From positions 1-64,000 of the forward strand of contig CAJIYW010000001.1 in NCBI GenBank assembly GCA_905181765.1: DNA of 64,000 nucleotides. Reading direction: 5' to 3'. Position 1 is the stretch's first letter. The number at the start of each line of letters is the position of its first letter. Both the position numbers and the translations under genes were made by a program. Below, one piece after another: positions 17,650-27,255 of the stretch. The notes under the pieces are model-generated. The model made no database searches. It was given only the letters and a program-made list of their open reading frames with translations, and was not told where the DNA came from. Source of the DNA: Flavobacteriales bacterium UBA6772. GTDB lineage: Bacteria > Bacteroidota > Bacteroidia > Flavobacteriales > Flavobacteriaceae.

Positions 17650-18597
17650 ATGAATACAATTAACGAAACTAACTTTAAGTTTCCCAATCAAAAATCTGTT
17701 TATAAAGGTAAGGTAAGAGAGGTTTACAATATTAATGATACTCTTTTAGTAATGATTGCTACCGATAGACTTTCTGCTTTTGATGTTGTTTTACCGCGTC
17801 AAATTCCTTTTAAAGGGCAGATTTTAAATCAGATTGCAACTAAAATGATGAATAATACAGTAGATATTGTTCCGAATTGGTTGTTAGCAAATCCTGATGA
17901 GAATGTAGCAATTGGTCATTTGTGCGAAACTTTTAAAGTAGAAATGGTTATTCGTGGTTATTTATCTGGTCATGCGGCTAGAGAATATAAATTAGGAAAA
18001 AGACTACTTTGCGGCGTTACCATGGCAGCAGGTTTGAAAGAAAATGATAAATTTCCTGAACCTTTAATTACCCCATCAACGAAAGCAGATAATGGAGATC
18101 ATGATGAAGATATTTCTCGCGAAGAGATTCTATCGACTAGTATTGTTTCTGAAAAAGACTATTTAATTTTAGAAGACTATACAAGAAAACTTTTTCAAAG
18201 AGGAACAGAAATAGCGGCTTCTCGTGGTCTAATTTTAGTAGATACGAAATACGAATTCGGAAAAACAAAAGAAGGAAAAATTGTGTTAATTGATGAAATT
18301 CATACTCCAGATTCTTCTCGCTATTTTTATGAAGAAGGGTATCAAGAAAGACAAGATAAAGGGGAACCTCAAAAACAATTATCTAAAGAGTTTGTAAGAC
18401 AATGGTTGATTGAAAACGGATTTCAAGGCTTAGAAGGACAACAAATACCAGAAATGTCTGATGCTAAAATTAGCGAGATTTCTAACAGATATATAGAGTT
18501 ATACGAACAAATTACGGGAGAAGTTTTTGTAAAAGCAACGACAGATAACGTAATGCATAGAATTGAAAAGAATGTGAATTCTTTTTTATCAAATTAA
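17650..18597 (+). CDS. purC: Phosphoribosylaminoimidazole-succinocarboxamide (SAICAR) synthase
   Basis: 315 residues. ATP-dependent ligase that joins CAIR and aspartate in purine biosynthesis. Seen: [20 protein letters not shown] (the nucleotide-binding start), [31 protein letters not shown], and [20 protein letters not shown] leading into [11 protein letters not shown]. Length fits the long Ade1-type form used by Bacteroidetes rather than the 240-residue form. Has its own promoter; fabV begins 13 bases downstream. Confidence 0.95.
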   Translation: MNTINETNFKFPNQKSVYKGKVREVYNINDTLLVMIATDRLSAFDVVLPRQIPFKGQILNQIATKMMNNTVDIVPNWLLANPDENVAIGHLCETFKVEMVIRGYLSGHAAREYKLGKRLLCGVTMAAGLKENDKFPEPLITPSTKADNGDHDEDISREEILSTSIVSEKDYLILEDYTRKLFQRGTEIAASRGLILVDTKYEFGKTKEGKIVLIDEIHTPDSSRYFYEEGYQERQDKGEPQKQLSKEFVRQWLIENGFQGLEGQQIPEMSDAKISEISNRYIELYEQITGEVFVKATTDNVMHRIEKNVNSFLSN

Positions 18598-18610
18598 AAA
18601 ACATACAAAT

Positions 18611-19798
18611 ATGATTATAGAACCAAGAACAAGAGGATTTATCTGTTTAACATCACACCCAACAGGCTGTGAGCAAAACGTAATGAATCAAATAGAATAT
18701 ATCAAAACGCAAGGAAAAATTGAAGGAGCCAAAAAAGTATTGGTTTTAGGTTCTTCTACAGGCTTTGGTTTGGCCTCTAGAATTACAAGTGCATTCGGTT
18801 CAGAAGCAGCAACAATTGGTGTTTATTTTGATAAGCCACCAACTGCAGGAAGACCAGGTTCTCCAGGATATTACAATACTGCCGCTTTTGAAAAGCATGC
18901 TCATAAACAAGGTTTGTATGCTAAAAGTGTGAATGGTGATGCATTCTCAAATGAAATAAAACAACAAGTTGTAGACTTAATTAAAGAAGATTTAGGTCAG
19001 ATAGATTTAGTGATTTATAGTTTGGCTTCACCTGTAAGAACGCATCCAAATAGTGGAAAAAGATTCAAATCCGTGTTAAAACCTATCGGAGAAGTTTTTA
19101 CAAATAAGACAGTAGATTTTCATACCGGAAATGTATCAGAAATTTCTATCAACCCTGCGGAAGGAGAAGATATTGAAAATACAGTTACTGTTATGGGAGG
19201 TGAAGATTGGAAAATGTGGATGGATGCCTTGCAAGCTGAAAACCTCCTTTCAGAAGGTGCTACAACAGTTGCGTATTCTTATATTGGTCCAGACGTTACA
19301 AGACCGGTCTATAGAAATGGAACTATTGGTGCTGCAAAAGATCATTTAGAAGCAACTGCTTTTACAATTACAGAAGATTTAAAGTCCATTAAAGGAAAAG
19401 CCTATGTCTCTGTAAACAAAGCATTGGTAACACAAGCAAGTTCTGCAATTCCTGTAATTCCGTTATACATTTCTTTATTGTATAAGATTATGAAGGCAAA
19501 AGGAATTCACGAAGGTTGTATTGAGCAAATACAACGTTTGTTCAGTCAGCGTTTATTTGGAGGTGATTTAGCTTTAGATGAAAAGGGAAGAATTAGAATT
19601 GATGATTTAGAAATGCGCGAAGATGTGCAAGAAGAAATAGCTGAACTTTGGAAAAACGCAACTTCAGAAAATTTACCAGAAATAGGAGATTTAAAAGGTT
19701 ATAGTGATGAGTTTTTTAGCTTATTTGGTTTTAAAGTTCCAGGTGTAGACTATACTGCAGATGTAAATGAATTGGTTATGGTTCCTAGTGAACAATAA
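18611..19798 (+). CDS. fabV: Trans-2-enoyl-CoA/ACP reductase FabV
   Basis: 395 residues, typical FabV/TER length. NADH-dependent reductase of the last step of fatty-acid elongation. Family marks: N-terminal PRTRGFICLTSHPTGCEQNV, Rossmann loop VLGSSTGFGLASRI, and the Y-x8-K active pair in YRNGTIGAAK (about residues 235-244), then VNKALVTQASSAIPVIPLYI. The window also encodes FabI at 41202, so two unrelated enoyl reductases coexist. A clear terminator follows. Confidence 0.95.
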   Translation: MIIEPRTRGFICLTSHPTGCEQNVMNQIEYIKTQGKIEGAKKVLVLGSSTGFGLASRITSAFGSEAATIGVYFDKPPTAGRPGSPGYYNTAAFEKHAHKQGLYAKSVNGDAFSNEIKQQVVDLIKEDLGQIDLVIYSLASPVRTHPNSGKRFKSVLKPIGEVFTNKTVDFHTGNVSEISINPAEGEDIENTVTVMGGEDWKMWMDALQAENLLSEGATTVAYSYIGPDVTRPVYRNGTIGAAKDHLEATAFTITEDLKSIKGKAYVSVNKALVTQASSAIPVIPLYISLLYKIMKAKGIHEGCIEQIQRLFSQRLFGGDLALDEKGRIRIDDLEMREDVQEEIAELWKNATSENLPEIGDLKGYSDEFFSLFGFKVPGVDYTADVNELVMVPSEQ

Positions 19799-19811
19799 TC
19801 TGAGATAATAT

Positions 19812-19847
19812 AAGCCTCATTTTTTTAAAAATCATGAGGCTTTTTTT
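19812..19847 (+). terminator. Rho-independent terminator after fabV
   Basis: AAGCCTCAT (19812-19820) pairs with ATGAGGCTT (19834-19842) and a run of T follows. It closes the purC-fabV unit. Confidence 0.8.
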
Positions 19848-19865
19848 AGCATAAAAAAAAAGGGT

Positions 19866-20348
19866 TTGAAGGCAGTAACTATAAAACAACTTAAAGATGA
19901 ATTAGCTCATAAATCTGCAGCAGATTTAAAAGAGTTGTGCTTGCAGTTGGCCCGGTTTAAAAAAGAAAACAAAGAATTACTTACCTACTTAATGTTTGAG
20001 TCTCATGACGAGGAAACTTATATTCAAATTCTAAAAGAGGAGGTAGATGCTCAGTTTGAGGAAATTAATACAAAGAGTTTTTTCTACATTAGAAAGGGAA
20101 GCCGTAAAATATTAACGTCTATAAAAAAACACATTCGGTACTCTAAGAAGAAAGAAACAGAAGCAGAATTGTTGTTGTATTTCTGTAAGAAGTTAAAGGC
20201 TTTTAAACCTTCTATTCAAAGAAGCACAAGATTGCAAAGTATTTTTGATACACAGGTGAGAATGATTAAACGAGTAATTGAAAAACTACATGAAGATTTA
20301 CAGTATGATTTTCAATTAGAATTAGATGAATTATTAGATAATGAATAA
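19866..20348 (+). CDS. Conserved hypothetical helical protein
   Basis: 160 residues, predicted entirely helical and highly charged (many Lys/Glu), with no signal or membrane segment. The N-terminus IKQLKDELAHKSAADLKELC looks like a SAP-type or other short helix pair, but this is weak. Starts at TTG 19866. It overlaps the next gene by 8 bases, implying translational coupling. I recognise it only as a flavobacterial conserved hypothetical. Confidence 0.65.
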   Translation: MKAVTIKQLKDELAHKSAADLKELCLQLARFKKENKELLTYLMFESHDEETYIQILKEEVDAQFEEINTKSFFYIRKGSRKILTSIKKHIRYSKKKETEAELLLYFCKKLKAFKPSIQRSTRLQSIFDTQVRMIKRVIEKLHEDLQYDFQLELDELLDNE

Positions 20349-20710
20349 AGAAAGACCTGTTTTAGAAGATTTAATTAAAGACAATATGTCTGCATTAGAA
20401 TTGTTTCAAAACCAGACATTAAGACCCGTTATTAAAATGCAACACGATTTATTAATTGCATCTTTTAATACTTATAAAGCAAAAAGAAAAATAGATTTTT
20501 CTAGCTTAACAGATCAAAAAAAGAGAAGTAAGACAAAGGCAGTTTTTGTAAAAGATATTAATTATAAGAACCTTACGTTAGGTTTTATTATTGGTGCTTT
20601 TTCATTAGAAGAGTTCTGCTTATTACAGTTTAAATGCTTCAGAATTAAATAAAAGAATTATTCAAATTGTTATCCAAAGAGTTCAGGATAGTCTTCCTGA
20701 AATTATATAA
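20341..20710 (+). CDS. Small conserved hypothetical protein (frameshifted near the 3' end)
   Basis: The first frame (20341-20652) reads 103 residues but changes character after GFIIGAFSLEEF. A one-base shift near 20625 gives AYYSLNASELNKRIIQIVIQ and RVQDSLPEII, stop TAA 20708-20710, for about 123 residues. The restored sequence resembles small flavobacterial proteins often labelled glyoxalase without visible basis (an LRP-IIKMQ-DLL-A motif followed by LKG-IIG-F). No function assigned. Coupled to the gene upstream by an 8-base overlap. Confidence 0.6.
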
Positions 20711-20716
20711 GTAAAA

Positions 20717-20742
20717 AAGTTGGTACTCTCCAGTACCAACTT
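20717..20742. terminator. Perfect 10-bp hairpin after the 19866-20710 gene pair
   Basis: AAGTTGGTAC (20717-20726), loop TCTCCA, GTACCAACTT (20733-20742). It starts 7 bases after the stop codon. No T-run follows, so it may be an RNA 3'-end stabiliser or a weak terminator. Confidence 0.5.
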
Positions 20743-20911
20743 ACAATCAACCAAACCCTTCCTATTAGAAAAATTAACACAAACGTGTTAAAACTACTTT
20801 TTAGAAGTTTTATAAAAAAAATGCGAAAAAAGCATTATTTGTTTCTAAATCAAAAATAGTTTATATTTTATTCTGTAAATTATTAATAATGTTAAATATT
20901 ATATAATTTTT

Positions 20912-20949
20912 AAAAAAAAAGAGCATTCTGAATGAATGCTCTTTTTTTA
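20912..20949 (-). terminator. Bidirectional terminator, mainly for the TerC gene
   Basis: GAGCATTC (20921-20928), loop TGAAT, GAATGCTC (20934-20941), flanked by a run of A on the left and T on the right, so it works on either strand. It lies 16 bases beyond the TerC stop. Confidence 0.8.
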
Positions 20950-20964
20950 TTTTTGAGGTTGTAT

Positions 20965-21759
20965 TTATTGCTTCTTAGCTAATAACTTTTTTTGATATTT
21001 TCCTTGTACAACGTCTACAATAACTAAAATAGCAATTACAAAGTAGAAGGTAGTTTTACTCATAGGTACAATTTCATTTCCAAAGAGTTTTAAATGTGCT
21101 AAATGCCCACCTTCTGTAATTAGCATAATGCCAACTATAAAAAGAATAAAGAGCCCTAAAACTTCATACATCCTATTTTTTGCTAAGAAATCTGATATTC
21201 TATCTGCTAAAAATAACATTAATAAACCACTGATAACAATTGCAATAGTCATAATAATAAATGCAGTTGCAGTACTTTCTATAGCACTTGTAAGACCAAT
21301 AGCAGCTAAAATAGAGTCAAAAGAAAATACTAAATTCATTAATACGATGCTAAAAATAACGGTTTTAGACGATTTTGTTCCTTTGCGCTGATCTGCGGCA
21401 GATTGCTCTAAATTTTGAGTACCAATCATGTGCCAAATTTCTTTAATGGCTGTATAAATTATAAATCCTCCACCTAATAAAACAATAATACTATGCCCGT
21501 TAAAAGCAAATTTTATAACGTCTTCAAAACCACCTGTCAAAAAAGAAAAAGGTTTTTGAAAATACCCAATTATAGAAACCAAAAGAAATAAAAGTACAAT
21601 TCTTAAGACAATAGCTATCAAAATTCCTACTTTTCGAACTCTTTTTCTGTCTGTTTCTGGTGCTTTCTTTGACTCTAATGAAATGTATAATAAGTTATCA
21701 AAACCTAAGACAGCTTGTAACATAATTAGCATGAAGAGTGTAAATATATTTTCTAGCAT
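20965..21759 (-). CDS. TerC family integral membrane protein
   Basis: 264 residues with about seven hydrophobic helices. TerC marks: ML-AVLGFDNLLYISLESKKA near the N-terminus and a second acidic membrane motif LVFSFDSILAAIGLT in the middle, the pair thought to bind a metal ion within the membrane. Family members are implicated in tellurite resistance and manganese export; the role here is unknown. Single-gene unit with its own terminator. Confidence 0.9.
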   Translation of the reverse strand: MLENIFTLFMLIMLQAVLGFDNLLYISLESKKAPETDRKRVRKVGILIAIVLRIVLLFLLVSIIGYFQKPFSFLTGGFEDVIKFAFNGHSIIVLLGGGFIIYTAIKEIWHMIGTQNLEQSAADQRKGTKSSKTVIFSIVLMNLVFSFDSILAAIGLTSAIESTATAFIIMTIAIVISGLLMLFLADRISDFLAKNRMYEVLGLFILFIVGIMLITEGGHLAHLKLFGNEIVPMSKTTFYFVIAILVIVDVVQGKYQKKLLAKKQ

Positions 21760-21846
21760 TTTTTATTTTTGTTTCAAAGATATTTGGATTGCTTTTAATA
21801 CGCAATATTTTATTTGTGTAAGTTTTAAGTTTGCGAAAGTATCTGT

Positions 21847-22633
21847 TTAAAATATATATTTATATAAGATACGCAAGCTCACAAAAGCAATTAAAATAGC
21901 AGTTGCTCTTTTTAATTGAATAGGCGTAAAGAAGTTGTAGCTTTTTCTGCTTCCAATTTGGCCGCCAATAAAAACAGTTACTAATAAAATTAAAGTTAAA
22001 TTCCAATCGATTATAAAATCAGGATTTGAATATTGACCAATTAAACCAGCGATAGAATTTACTAAAATAAAAAACTGGCAGTTGCCGCTATTTTCTTTGG
22101 AGTATCCCAATTGGTAAGATGTAATAAAGGAGCTAAAAAAATACCACCACCAATACCAACCATTCCAGAAATAAAACCAATAATACCTCCAAAACTTGCA
22201 TTCCTTATAATTTTGGGAGTGTTGTTTTTTTCATTGAAAGCAACAATTTGTTTTGAAAGCCACATGGTTATTGCTGCGAATAATAAGGTAAAACCTAATA
22301 AAATGAAAAAGAATTGCTGATTTATTTTTACAGTTCCACCTAAAAAAGCCAGTGGAACACTTAATAAAACAAGGGGAATATTTTTTTAAAATTTACTTTC
22401 TTTTGTTGAAGGAACATAAATACATTTCCAGAAACTACCACAATATTACATAATAAAGCGGTAGCTCTAATTTGTGTAAATACAATACCTGTGATAGCTA
22501 AAATAGCCAAATAGCTAGAACCACCACCAAAACCAACAGATGAATATAATACTGCTACGGCAAAAAATAATAGAACAATATGCCAATTCTCAATAAAAAT
22601 TTCTAAAAGAATGTGAAAATTCATAGAACACAA
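21847..22633 (-). pseudogene. TauE/SafE family sulfite exporter (frameshifted, two or more shifts)
   Basis: Three minus-strand frames belong to one gene of about 260 codons. The first (22633-22361) has VLYSSVGFGGGSSYLAILAI, the N-terminal TauE/SafE repeat. The second (22265-22062) has IIGFISGMVGIGGGIFLAPL, the internal repeat of the same Gly-rich motif. The third (22110-21847) has VTVFIGGQIGSRKSYNFFTP and a closing helix. The family exports sulfite or organosulfonates or related anions. Shifts lie near 22362 and 22085. The complete set of helices in order suggests sequence errors rather than decay. Confidence 0.8.
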
Positions 22634-22792
22634 ATATATTGTTCTTCTAATATAATTGATATTGAATTTTAATATTTTTTGTGTTTTATCTGCTAAAAAC
22701 TGTCATAAGTAGAATAAATAAAAATATAAGGATTATTTTTTATAGTTTAGTTTCTTTTTTAGAATCCGATAAATAAATAATTTAGCCAAACA

Positions 22793-24700
22793 ATGAGTAA
22801 TTATCATATCAAACATTTAGAAGAATATTATCAAGTTTACAGAAAATCTATTCGCGAGCCAGAAAATTTCTGGGAAGAGATTGCAGAAGAACATTTTGTT
22901 TGGAGAAAAAAATGGGATAAAGTTTTAGAATGGGACTTCTCTAAGCCAACAATAAAATGGTTTCAAGGAGCAAAACTAAATATTACAGAAAACTGTATCG
23001 ATAGGCATTTGGCAACAAGAGCAGATAAAACGGCTATTTTATTTGAACCAAATGACCCAAGTGAGGGTGCAGAACATATTACCTATAAACAATTATCAGA
23101 AAGAGTAAACAAGTTTGCCAATGTTTTAAAGGAAAACGGAGTTCAAAAAGGAGATAGGGTATGTATTTACGTTCCAATGATTCCAGAATTGGCTATTGCA
23201 ACGCTTGCTTGTGCAAGAATAGGTGCTATCCATTCTGTAGTTTTTGCAGGCTTTTCAGCAGTTGCATTGGCAACAAGAATTAATGATTCTGATTGTAAAA
23301 TGGTGATTACTTCTGATGGTTCTTATCGTGGTGCAAAAACCATTGATTTAAAAGGAATTGTAGATGAAGCTTTGGAGAATTGTCCTTGTGTGAAAACTGT
23401 TTTGGTAGCGAAAAGAATTCATTCAGAAATTCAAATGAAAGAAGGCCGTGACCAATGGTTACAACCATTATTAGACAAAGCTTCGATATTATGTGAAGCA
23501 GAAATTATGGATGCAGAAGACCCCTTATTTATTTTATATACTTCTGGTTCTACAGGGATGCCGAAAGGAATGGTGCATACAACTGCTGGTTATATGGTGT
23601 ATACAGCATATACGTTTAAAAATGCATTTCAATATAAAGAAGAAGATGTGTATTGGTGTACTGCAGATATTGGTTGGATTACTGGTCATTCTTATATTGT
23701 TTATGGTCCGTTAGCAAACGGAGCAACTACATTAATGTTTGAAGGTGTACCAAGTTACCCAGACTTTGGTCGTTTTTGGGAAATTGTAGAAAAGCATAAA
23801 GTAAATCAGTTTTATACAGCGCCAACAGCAATTAGAGCGTTAGCGAAACACGGAACAGAATTGGTTGATAAATACGATTTATCCTCTTTAAAAGTATTGG
23901 GCTCTGTTGGAGAACCTATAAATGAAGAAGCTTGGCATTGGTATAATGATAATATTGGTAAAAAGAAAAGTCCGATTATAGATACTTGGTGGCAAACAGA
24001 AACGGGTGGTATGATGATTACTCCAATTCCTTATGTTACACCAACAAAGCCAACGTATGCAACTTTACCTTTTATTGGGATTCAGCCTGCAATAATTGAT
24101 GAAAACGGTAAAGAGTTAAAAGGAAACCAAGTAGAGGGAAGACTCTGTGTAAAGTTTCCTTGGCCAAGTATTGCAAGAACTATTTGGGGAAATCATGAAC
24201 GTTATAAAGAAACCTATTTTTCTGCATATAAGAATATGTATTTTACAGGTGACGGTGCTTTAAGGGATGAGGTTGGTTACTACAGAATTACAGGTAGAGT
24301 AGATGACGTAATTATTGTTTCTGGGCACAATTTAGGAACAGCACCAATAGAGGATGCTATAAATGAGCATCCAGCTGTAGCAGAATCTGCTATTGTTGGT
24401 TTTCCGCATGACATAAAGGGCAGTGCATTGTATGGATATGTAACTTTAAAAGATACTGGAGAAAGTAGAAATCACGATAATTTAAAAAAAGAAATCAATC
24501 AATTAATTACAGATAGAATTGGCCCGATTGCAAAATTAGATAAAATTCAGTTCTCAGAAGGATTGCCAAAAACACGTTCAGGTAAAATTATGCGTCGTAT
24601 TTTACGTAAAATTGCTTGCAATGAAATAGACAAGCTTGGAGACGTTTCTACCTTGTTAAATCCGGAAGTTGTGCAAAGTATTATAGGTAGTAGATTATAA
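22793..24700 (+). CDS. acs: Acetyl-CoA synthetase (acetate-CoA ligase)
   Basis: 635 residues, normal for Acs. Activates acetate with ATP and CoA through an acetyl-adenylate. Visible are the P-loop ILYTSGSTGMPKGMVHTT (about residue 249), DTWWQTETGG (nucleotide binding), YFTGDGALRDEVGYY, ITGRVDDVIIVSGHNLGT (hinge), and the C-terminal KTRSGKIMRR whose Lys is the usual acetylation site. Complete and intact. Monocistronic: long upstream spacer and a terminator at 24725. Confidence 0.96.
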   Translation: MSNYHIKHLEEYYQVYRKSIREPENFWEEIAEEHFVWRKKWDKVLEWDFSKPTIKWFQGAKLNITENCIDRHLATRADKTAILFEPNDPSEGAEHITYKQLSERVNKFANVLKENGVQKGDRVCIYVPMIPELAIATLACARIGAIHSVVFAGFSAVALATRINDSDCKMVITSDGSYRGAKTIDLKGIVDEALENCPCVKTVLVAKRIHSEIQMKEGRDQWLQPLLDKASILCEAEIMDAEDPLFILYTSGSTGMPKGMVHTTAGYMVYTAYTFKNAFQYKEEDVYWCTADIGWITGHSYIVYGPLANGATTLMFEGVPSYPDFGRFWEIVEKHKVNQFYTAPTAIRALAKHGTELVDKYDLSSLKVLGSVGEPINEEAWHWYNDNIGKKKSPIIDTWWQTETGGMMITPIPYVTPTKPTYATLPFIGIQPAIIDENGKELKGNQVEGRLCVKFPWPSIARTIWGNHERYKETYFSAYKNMYFTGDGALRDEVGYYRITGRVDDVIIVSGHNLGTAPIEDAINEHPAVAESAIVGFPHDIKGSALYGYVTLKDTGESRNHDNLKKEINQLITDRIGPIAKLDKIQFSEGLPKTRSGKIMRRILRKIACNEIDKLGDVSTLLNPEVVQSIIGSRL

Positions 24701-24724
24701 ATAACCTTGAAATAAATTTATTTA

Positions 24725-24760
24725 GACCTGTTCTGTTTTAAAAAGCTGACAGGTCTTTTT
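24725..24760 (+). terminator. Rho-independent terminator after acs
   Basis: GACCTGT (24725-24731) pairs with ACAGGTC (24749-24755); TTTTT follows. Confidence 0.75.
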
Positions 24761-24854
24761 GTATGTTGTACTTTTGCTAATCTGTCATAGTTCTTTTCAT
24801 TGGCATATAAATTGACAATATTGAAGTAACAACATTCTAAATTTAAAAGCATTA

Positions 24855-26621
24855 ATGCAACACTTACAAGATTCAAAAAAAGATAAGAAGAAACCAAAAG
24901 TTTCTATTTTAAAAGCATTTAAAACCATTATTTGGCCAAAGCGAAAGTTGGTTTTTATAGGGTTGATACTTATTGTATTCAGCAGATTGTCTAGTTTGGT
25001 TGCTCCTTTAAAAATTCAAACGCTGTTAGATGATGTAATTCCTAATAAGGATTATGAGCAACTATATAGTCTATTACTTATTGTTGGTTTGGCAATTTTA
25101 GTGCAAGCAGTTACTTCTTTTTTACTAACACGTATTTTAAGTGTACAAGCACAATATTTAATATCAGAATTAAGAGCACAAGTTCAAAAGAAAGTATTGT
25201 CATTACCTATTCGTTTTTTTGACAATACAAAATCAGGAGCATTGGTTTCTAGAATTATGAGCGATGTAGAAGGAGTTCGAAACTTAATAGGAACTGGTTT
25301 GGTTCAGTTAGTTGGTGGAACAATTACTGCGGTAATATCTATGATATTACTAATTCAAATTAGTCCGTCTATGACCTTTTTTGTATTGGTTCCTGTGGCT
25401 GTTTTCGGAGTAGTAGCTTTAAATGCGTTTAAATATATTCGTCCTATTTTTAGAAGCAGAGGCGTTATTAATGCAGAAGTAAAAGGAAGATTAACAGAAA
25501 CATTATCTGGAGTAAGAGTTATAAAAGCATTCAATGCAGAAGCGCAAGAAAATGAAACGTTTGAAAAAGGAGTAGATAAGTTATTTCAAAATGTAAAAAA
25601 GAGTTTAACCGCAACTGCAATCATGTCAAGTGCTGCTACTTTTTTGTTAGGCCTTGCAACTACCGGAATTATGGGGATTGGTGGATATAAAATTATGACT
25701 GGAGAACTGACAGTTGGAGAATTCTTATCCTTTACTTTTTTATTAGGTTTAATGATAGCACCAATTGTACAAATGAGTAATATTGGAAGTCAGTTAACAG
25801 AAGCATTGGCAGGTCTAGACAGAACAGAAGAATTGATGAATATGTCTGCAGAGGAAGACGATGAAAATAGAACAATAGAATTAGAAAATATGAAAGGAGC
25901 ACTTGTTTTTGACAATGTCTCTTTTGCATATGAAGAAGGAAAAGAAGTATTAAATAATATTAGTTTTCAAGTACCTTCTGGATCTGTAACAGCATTGGTT
26001 GGAAGTTCTGGTTCAGGAAAATCTACCATTGCAGGCTTGTCTGCTACTTTTTTAAATCCGGAATCTGGTAAAATCACTATAGATAATCAAGATTTAGCCA
26101 ATGTAAAATTGTCTAGTTATCGGAAACATTTAGGTGTGGTTCTACAAGATGAATTTTTGTTTGAAGGAACCATTAGAGAAAATATTTTATTTCCAAGGCC
26201 AAATGCAACTGAAGAGGAATTACAAAATGCTGTAAAAGCTGCGTATGTAAGTGAATTTACAGATCGTTTTGATGACGGTTTAGATACACTAATAGGGGAA
26301 AGAGGGGTGAAGTTATCTGGTGGTCAGCGCCAACGTTTGGCAATTGCAAGAGCAATTTTGGCAAACCCAAAAATTATAATTTTAGATGAAGCAACTTCAA
26401 GTTTAGATACAGAGAGTGAGTCTTTAATTCAGAAAAGTTTATCTGAATTGGTGAAAGATAGAACTACTATTGTAATTGCGCACCGATTGAGTACTATAAA
26501 ACAAGCAAATCAAATATTAGTTATAGAAGCAGGTAGTATTGTAGAAAGAGGAACTCATGATGAATTGATAATGGCAAAAGGGAGGTATTTTGATTTGTAT
26601 ACGTACCAATCAAAAATCTAA
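24855..26621 (+). CDS. ABC exporter with fused permease and ATPase domains (MsbA-like)
   Basis: 588-residue half-transporter that should act as a homodimer in the inner membrane. Six transmembrane helices in the first 320 residues with the coupling-helix-like LPIRFFDNTKSGALVSRIMS, then an ATPase domain: Walker A GSSGSGKST (about 382), LSGGQRQR signature (about 488), Walker B IIILDEATSSLD. Resembles the lipid/drug exporter group. Substrate unknown. The 3' end overlaps the convergent NUDIX gene by 4 bases. Confidence 0.93.
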   Translation: MQHLQDSKKDKKKPKVSILKAFKTIIWPKRKLVFIGLILIVFSRLSSLVAPLKIQTLLDDVIPNKDYEQLYSLLLIVGLAILVQAVTSFLLTRILSVQAQYLISELRAQVQKKVLSLPIRFFDNTKSGALVSRIMSDVEGVRNLIGTGLVQLVGGTITAVISMILLIQISPSMTFFVLVPVAVFGVVALNAFKYIRPIFRSRGVINAEVKGRLTETLSGVRVIKAFNAEAQENETFEKGVDKLFQNVKKSLTATAIMSSAATFLLGLATTGIMGIGGYKIMTGELTVGEFLSFTFLLGLMIAPIVQMSNIGSQLTEALAGLDRTEELMNMSAEEDDENRTIELENMKGALVFDNVSFAYEEGKEVLNNISFQVPSGSVTALVGSSGSGKSTIAGLSATFLNPESGKITIDNQDLANVKLSSYRKHLGVVLQDEFLFEGTIRENILFPRPNATEEELQNAVKAAYVSEFTDRFDDGLDTLIGERGVKLSGGQRQRLAIARAILANPKIIILDEATSSLDTESESLIQKSLSELVKDRTTIVIAHRLSTIKQANQILVIEAGSIVERGTHDELIMAKGRYFDLYTYQSKI

Positions 26622-27166
26622 TTTTCTTTTAAGTATGAAATAATCTTATTATATACAGTAACATAATATTCATGAAACCTTGGAAGTAAAACGTTTTCAA
26701 GGTTTTTTGTTTCTTTTAGTACCTTTAAATCCCATAATTCTAAACCAGCAACTTCTTCAGGTTGCATTGTAAGTTCAGATATGGGTGTTTTTAATTCAGC
26801 AATAAAAACATGATGGTGTTCATTATCTTGTATACCATTTTCATGGTTAACTTGATGAATTCTTGTTCCAATTTTAATGAAGTCTTTATCTTCCAGTATT
26901 AAGCCAATTTCTTCAAAAACTTCTCTTTTAGCTCCTTCTAATATTTCTTCACCAGCACCAATATGTCCTGCCACAGAAATGTCCCAAATTCCTGGAAACA
27001 CCTTTTTAGTAAGCGCTCTTTTTTGAAGTAGTATTTTTTCATCCGAGGTAAAGAACCAAATATGAGCAGTTGCATGAAACCAACCATTTTTGTGTGCTTC
27101 AGATTTTAAAGCAGTCTTGCCAGTTGATTTTCCTTCAGGGGTTAAAATATCAATGAGTTCGTCCAT
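26618..27166 (-). CDS. NUDIX hydrolase (Idi-like)
   Basis: 182 residues. A complete Nudix box, GHIGAGEEILEGAKREVFEE followed by IGL, fits G-x5-E-x7-RE-U-x-EE-x-G-U exactly. The N-terminus DELIDILTPEGKSTGKTALK and WFHATAHIWFF resemble the YfcD / isopentenyl-diphosphate isomerase-like group. Substrate not predictable. Minus strand, downstream of the M42 peptidase and separated from it by an inverted repeat. Confidence 0.9.
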   Translation of the reverse strand: MDELIDILTPEGKSTGKTALKSEAHKNGWFHATAHIWFFTSDEKILLQKRALTKKVFPGIWDISVAGHIGAGEEILEGAKREVFEEIGLILEDKDFIKIGTRIHQVNHENGIQDNEHHHVFIAELKTPISELTMQPEEVAGLELWDLKVLKETKNLENVLLPRFHEYYVTVYNKIISYLKEN

Positions 27167-27179
27167 ATAAAAAGAAAAA

Positions 27180-27246
27180 CGTTATTGTAAAAAAGGTAAA
27201 GTAATCTGTAAATGAGATTGCCTCGTCATTCTTTTTTACAATAACG
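27180..27246. repeat. Long inverted repeat / REP-like hairpin
   Basis: Perfect 16-bp arms CGTTATTGTAAAAAAG (27180-27195) and CTTTTTTACAATAACG (27231-27246), with an inner AATCT/AGATT pair. The core, read on the minus strand, is AATGACGAGGCAATCT, close to the widespread GAGGAACGAAGCAATCT-type repetitive palindrome. It lies between the M42 stop and the NUDIX start and, followed by a T-rich run on the minus strand, can also terminate the peptidase transcript. Confidence 0.6.
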
Positions 27247-27255
27247 CTTTGTTAT

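Noticed and set aside
20717-20742. Riboswitch or attachment site
   Set aside because: Only a simple 10-bp hairpin behind a gene pair; no conserved aptamer features and no integrase nearby.
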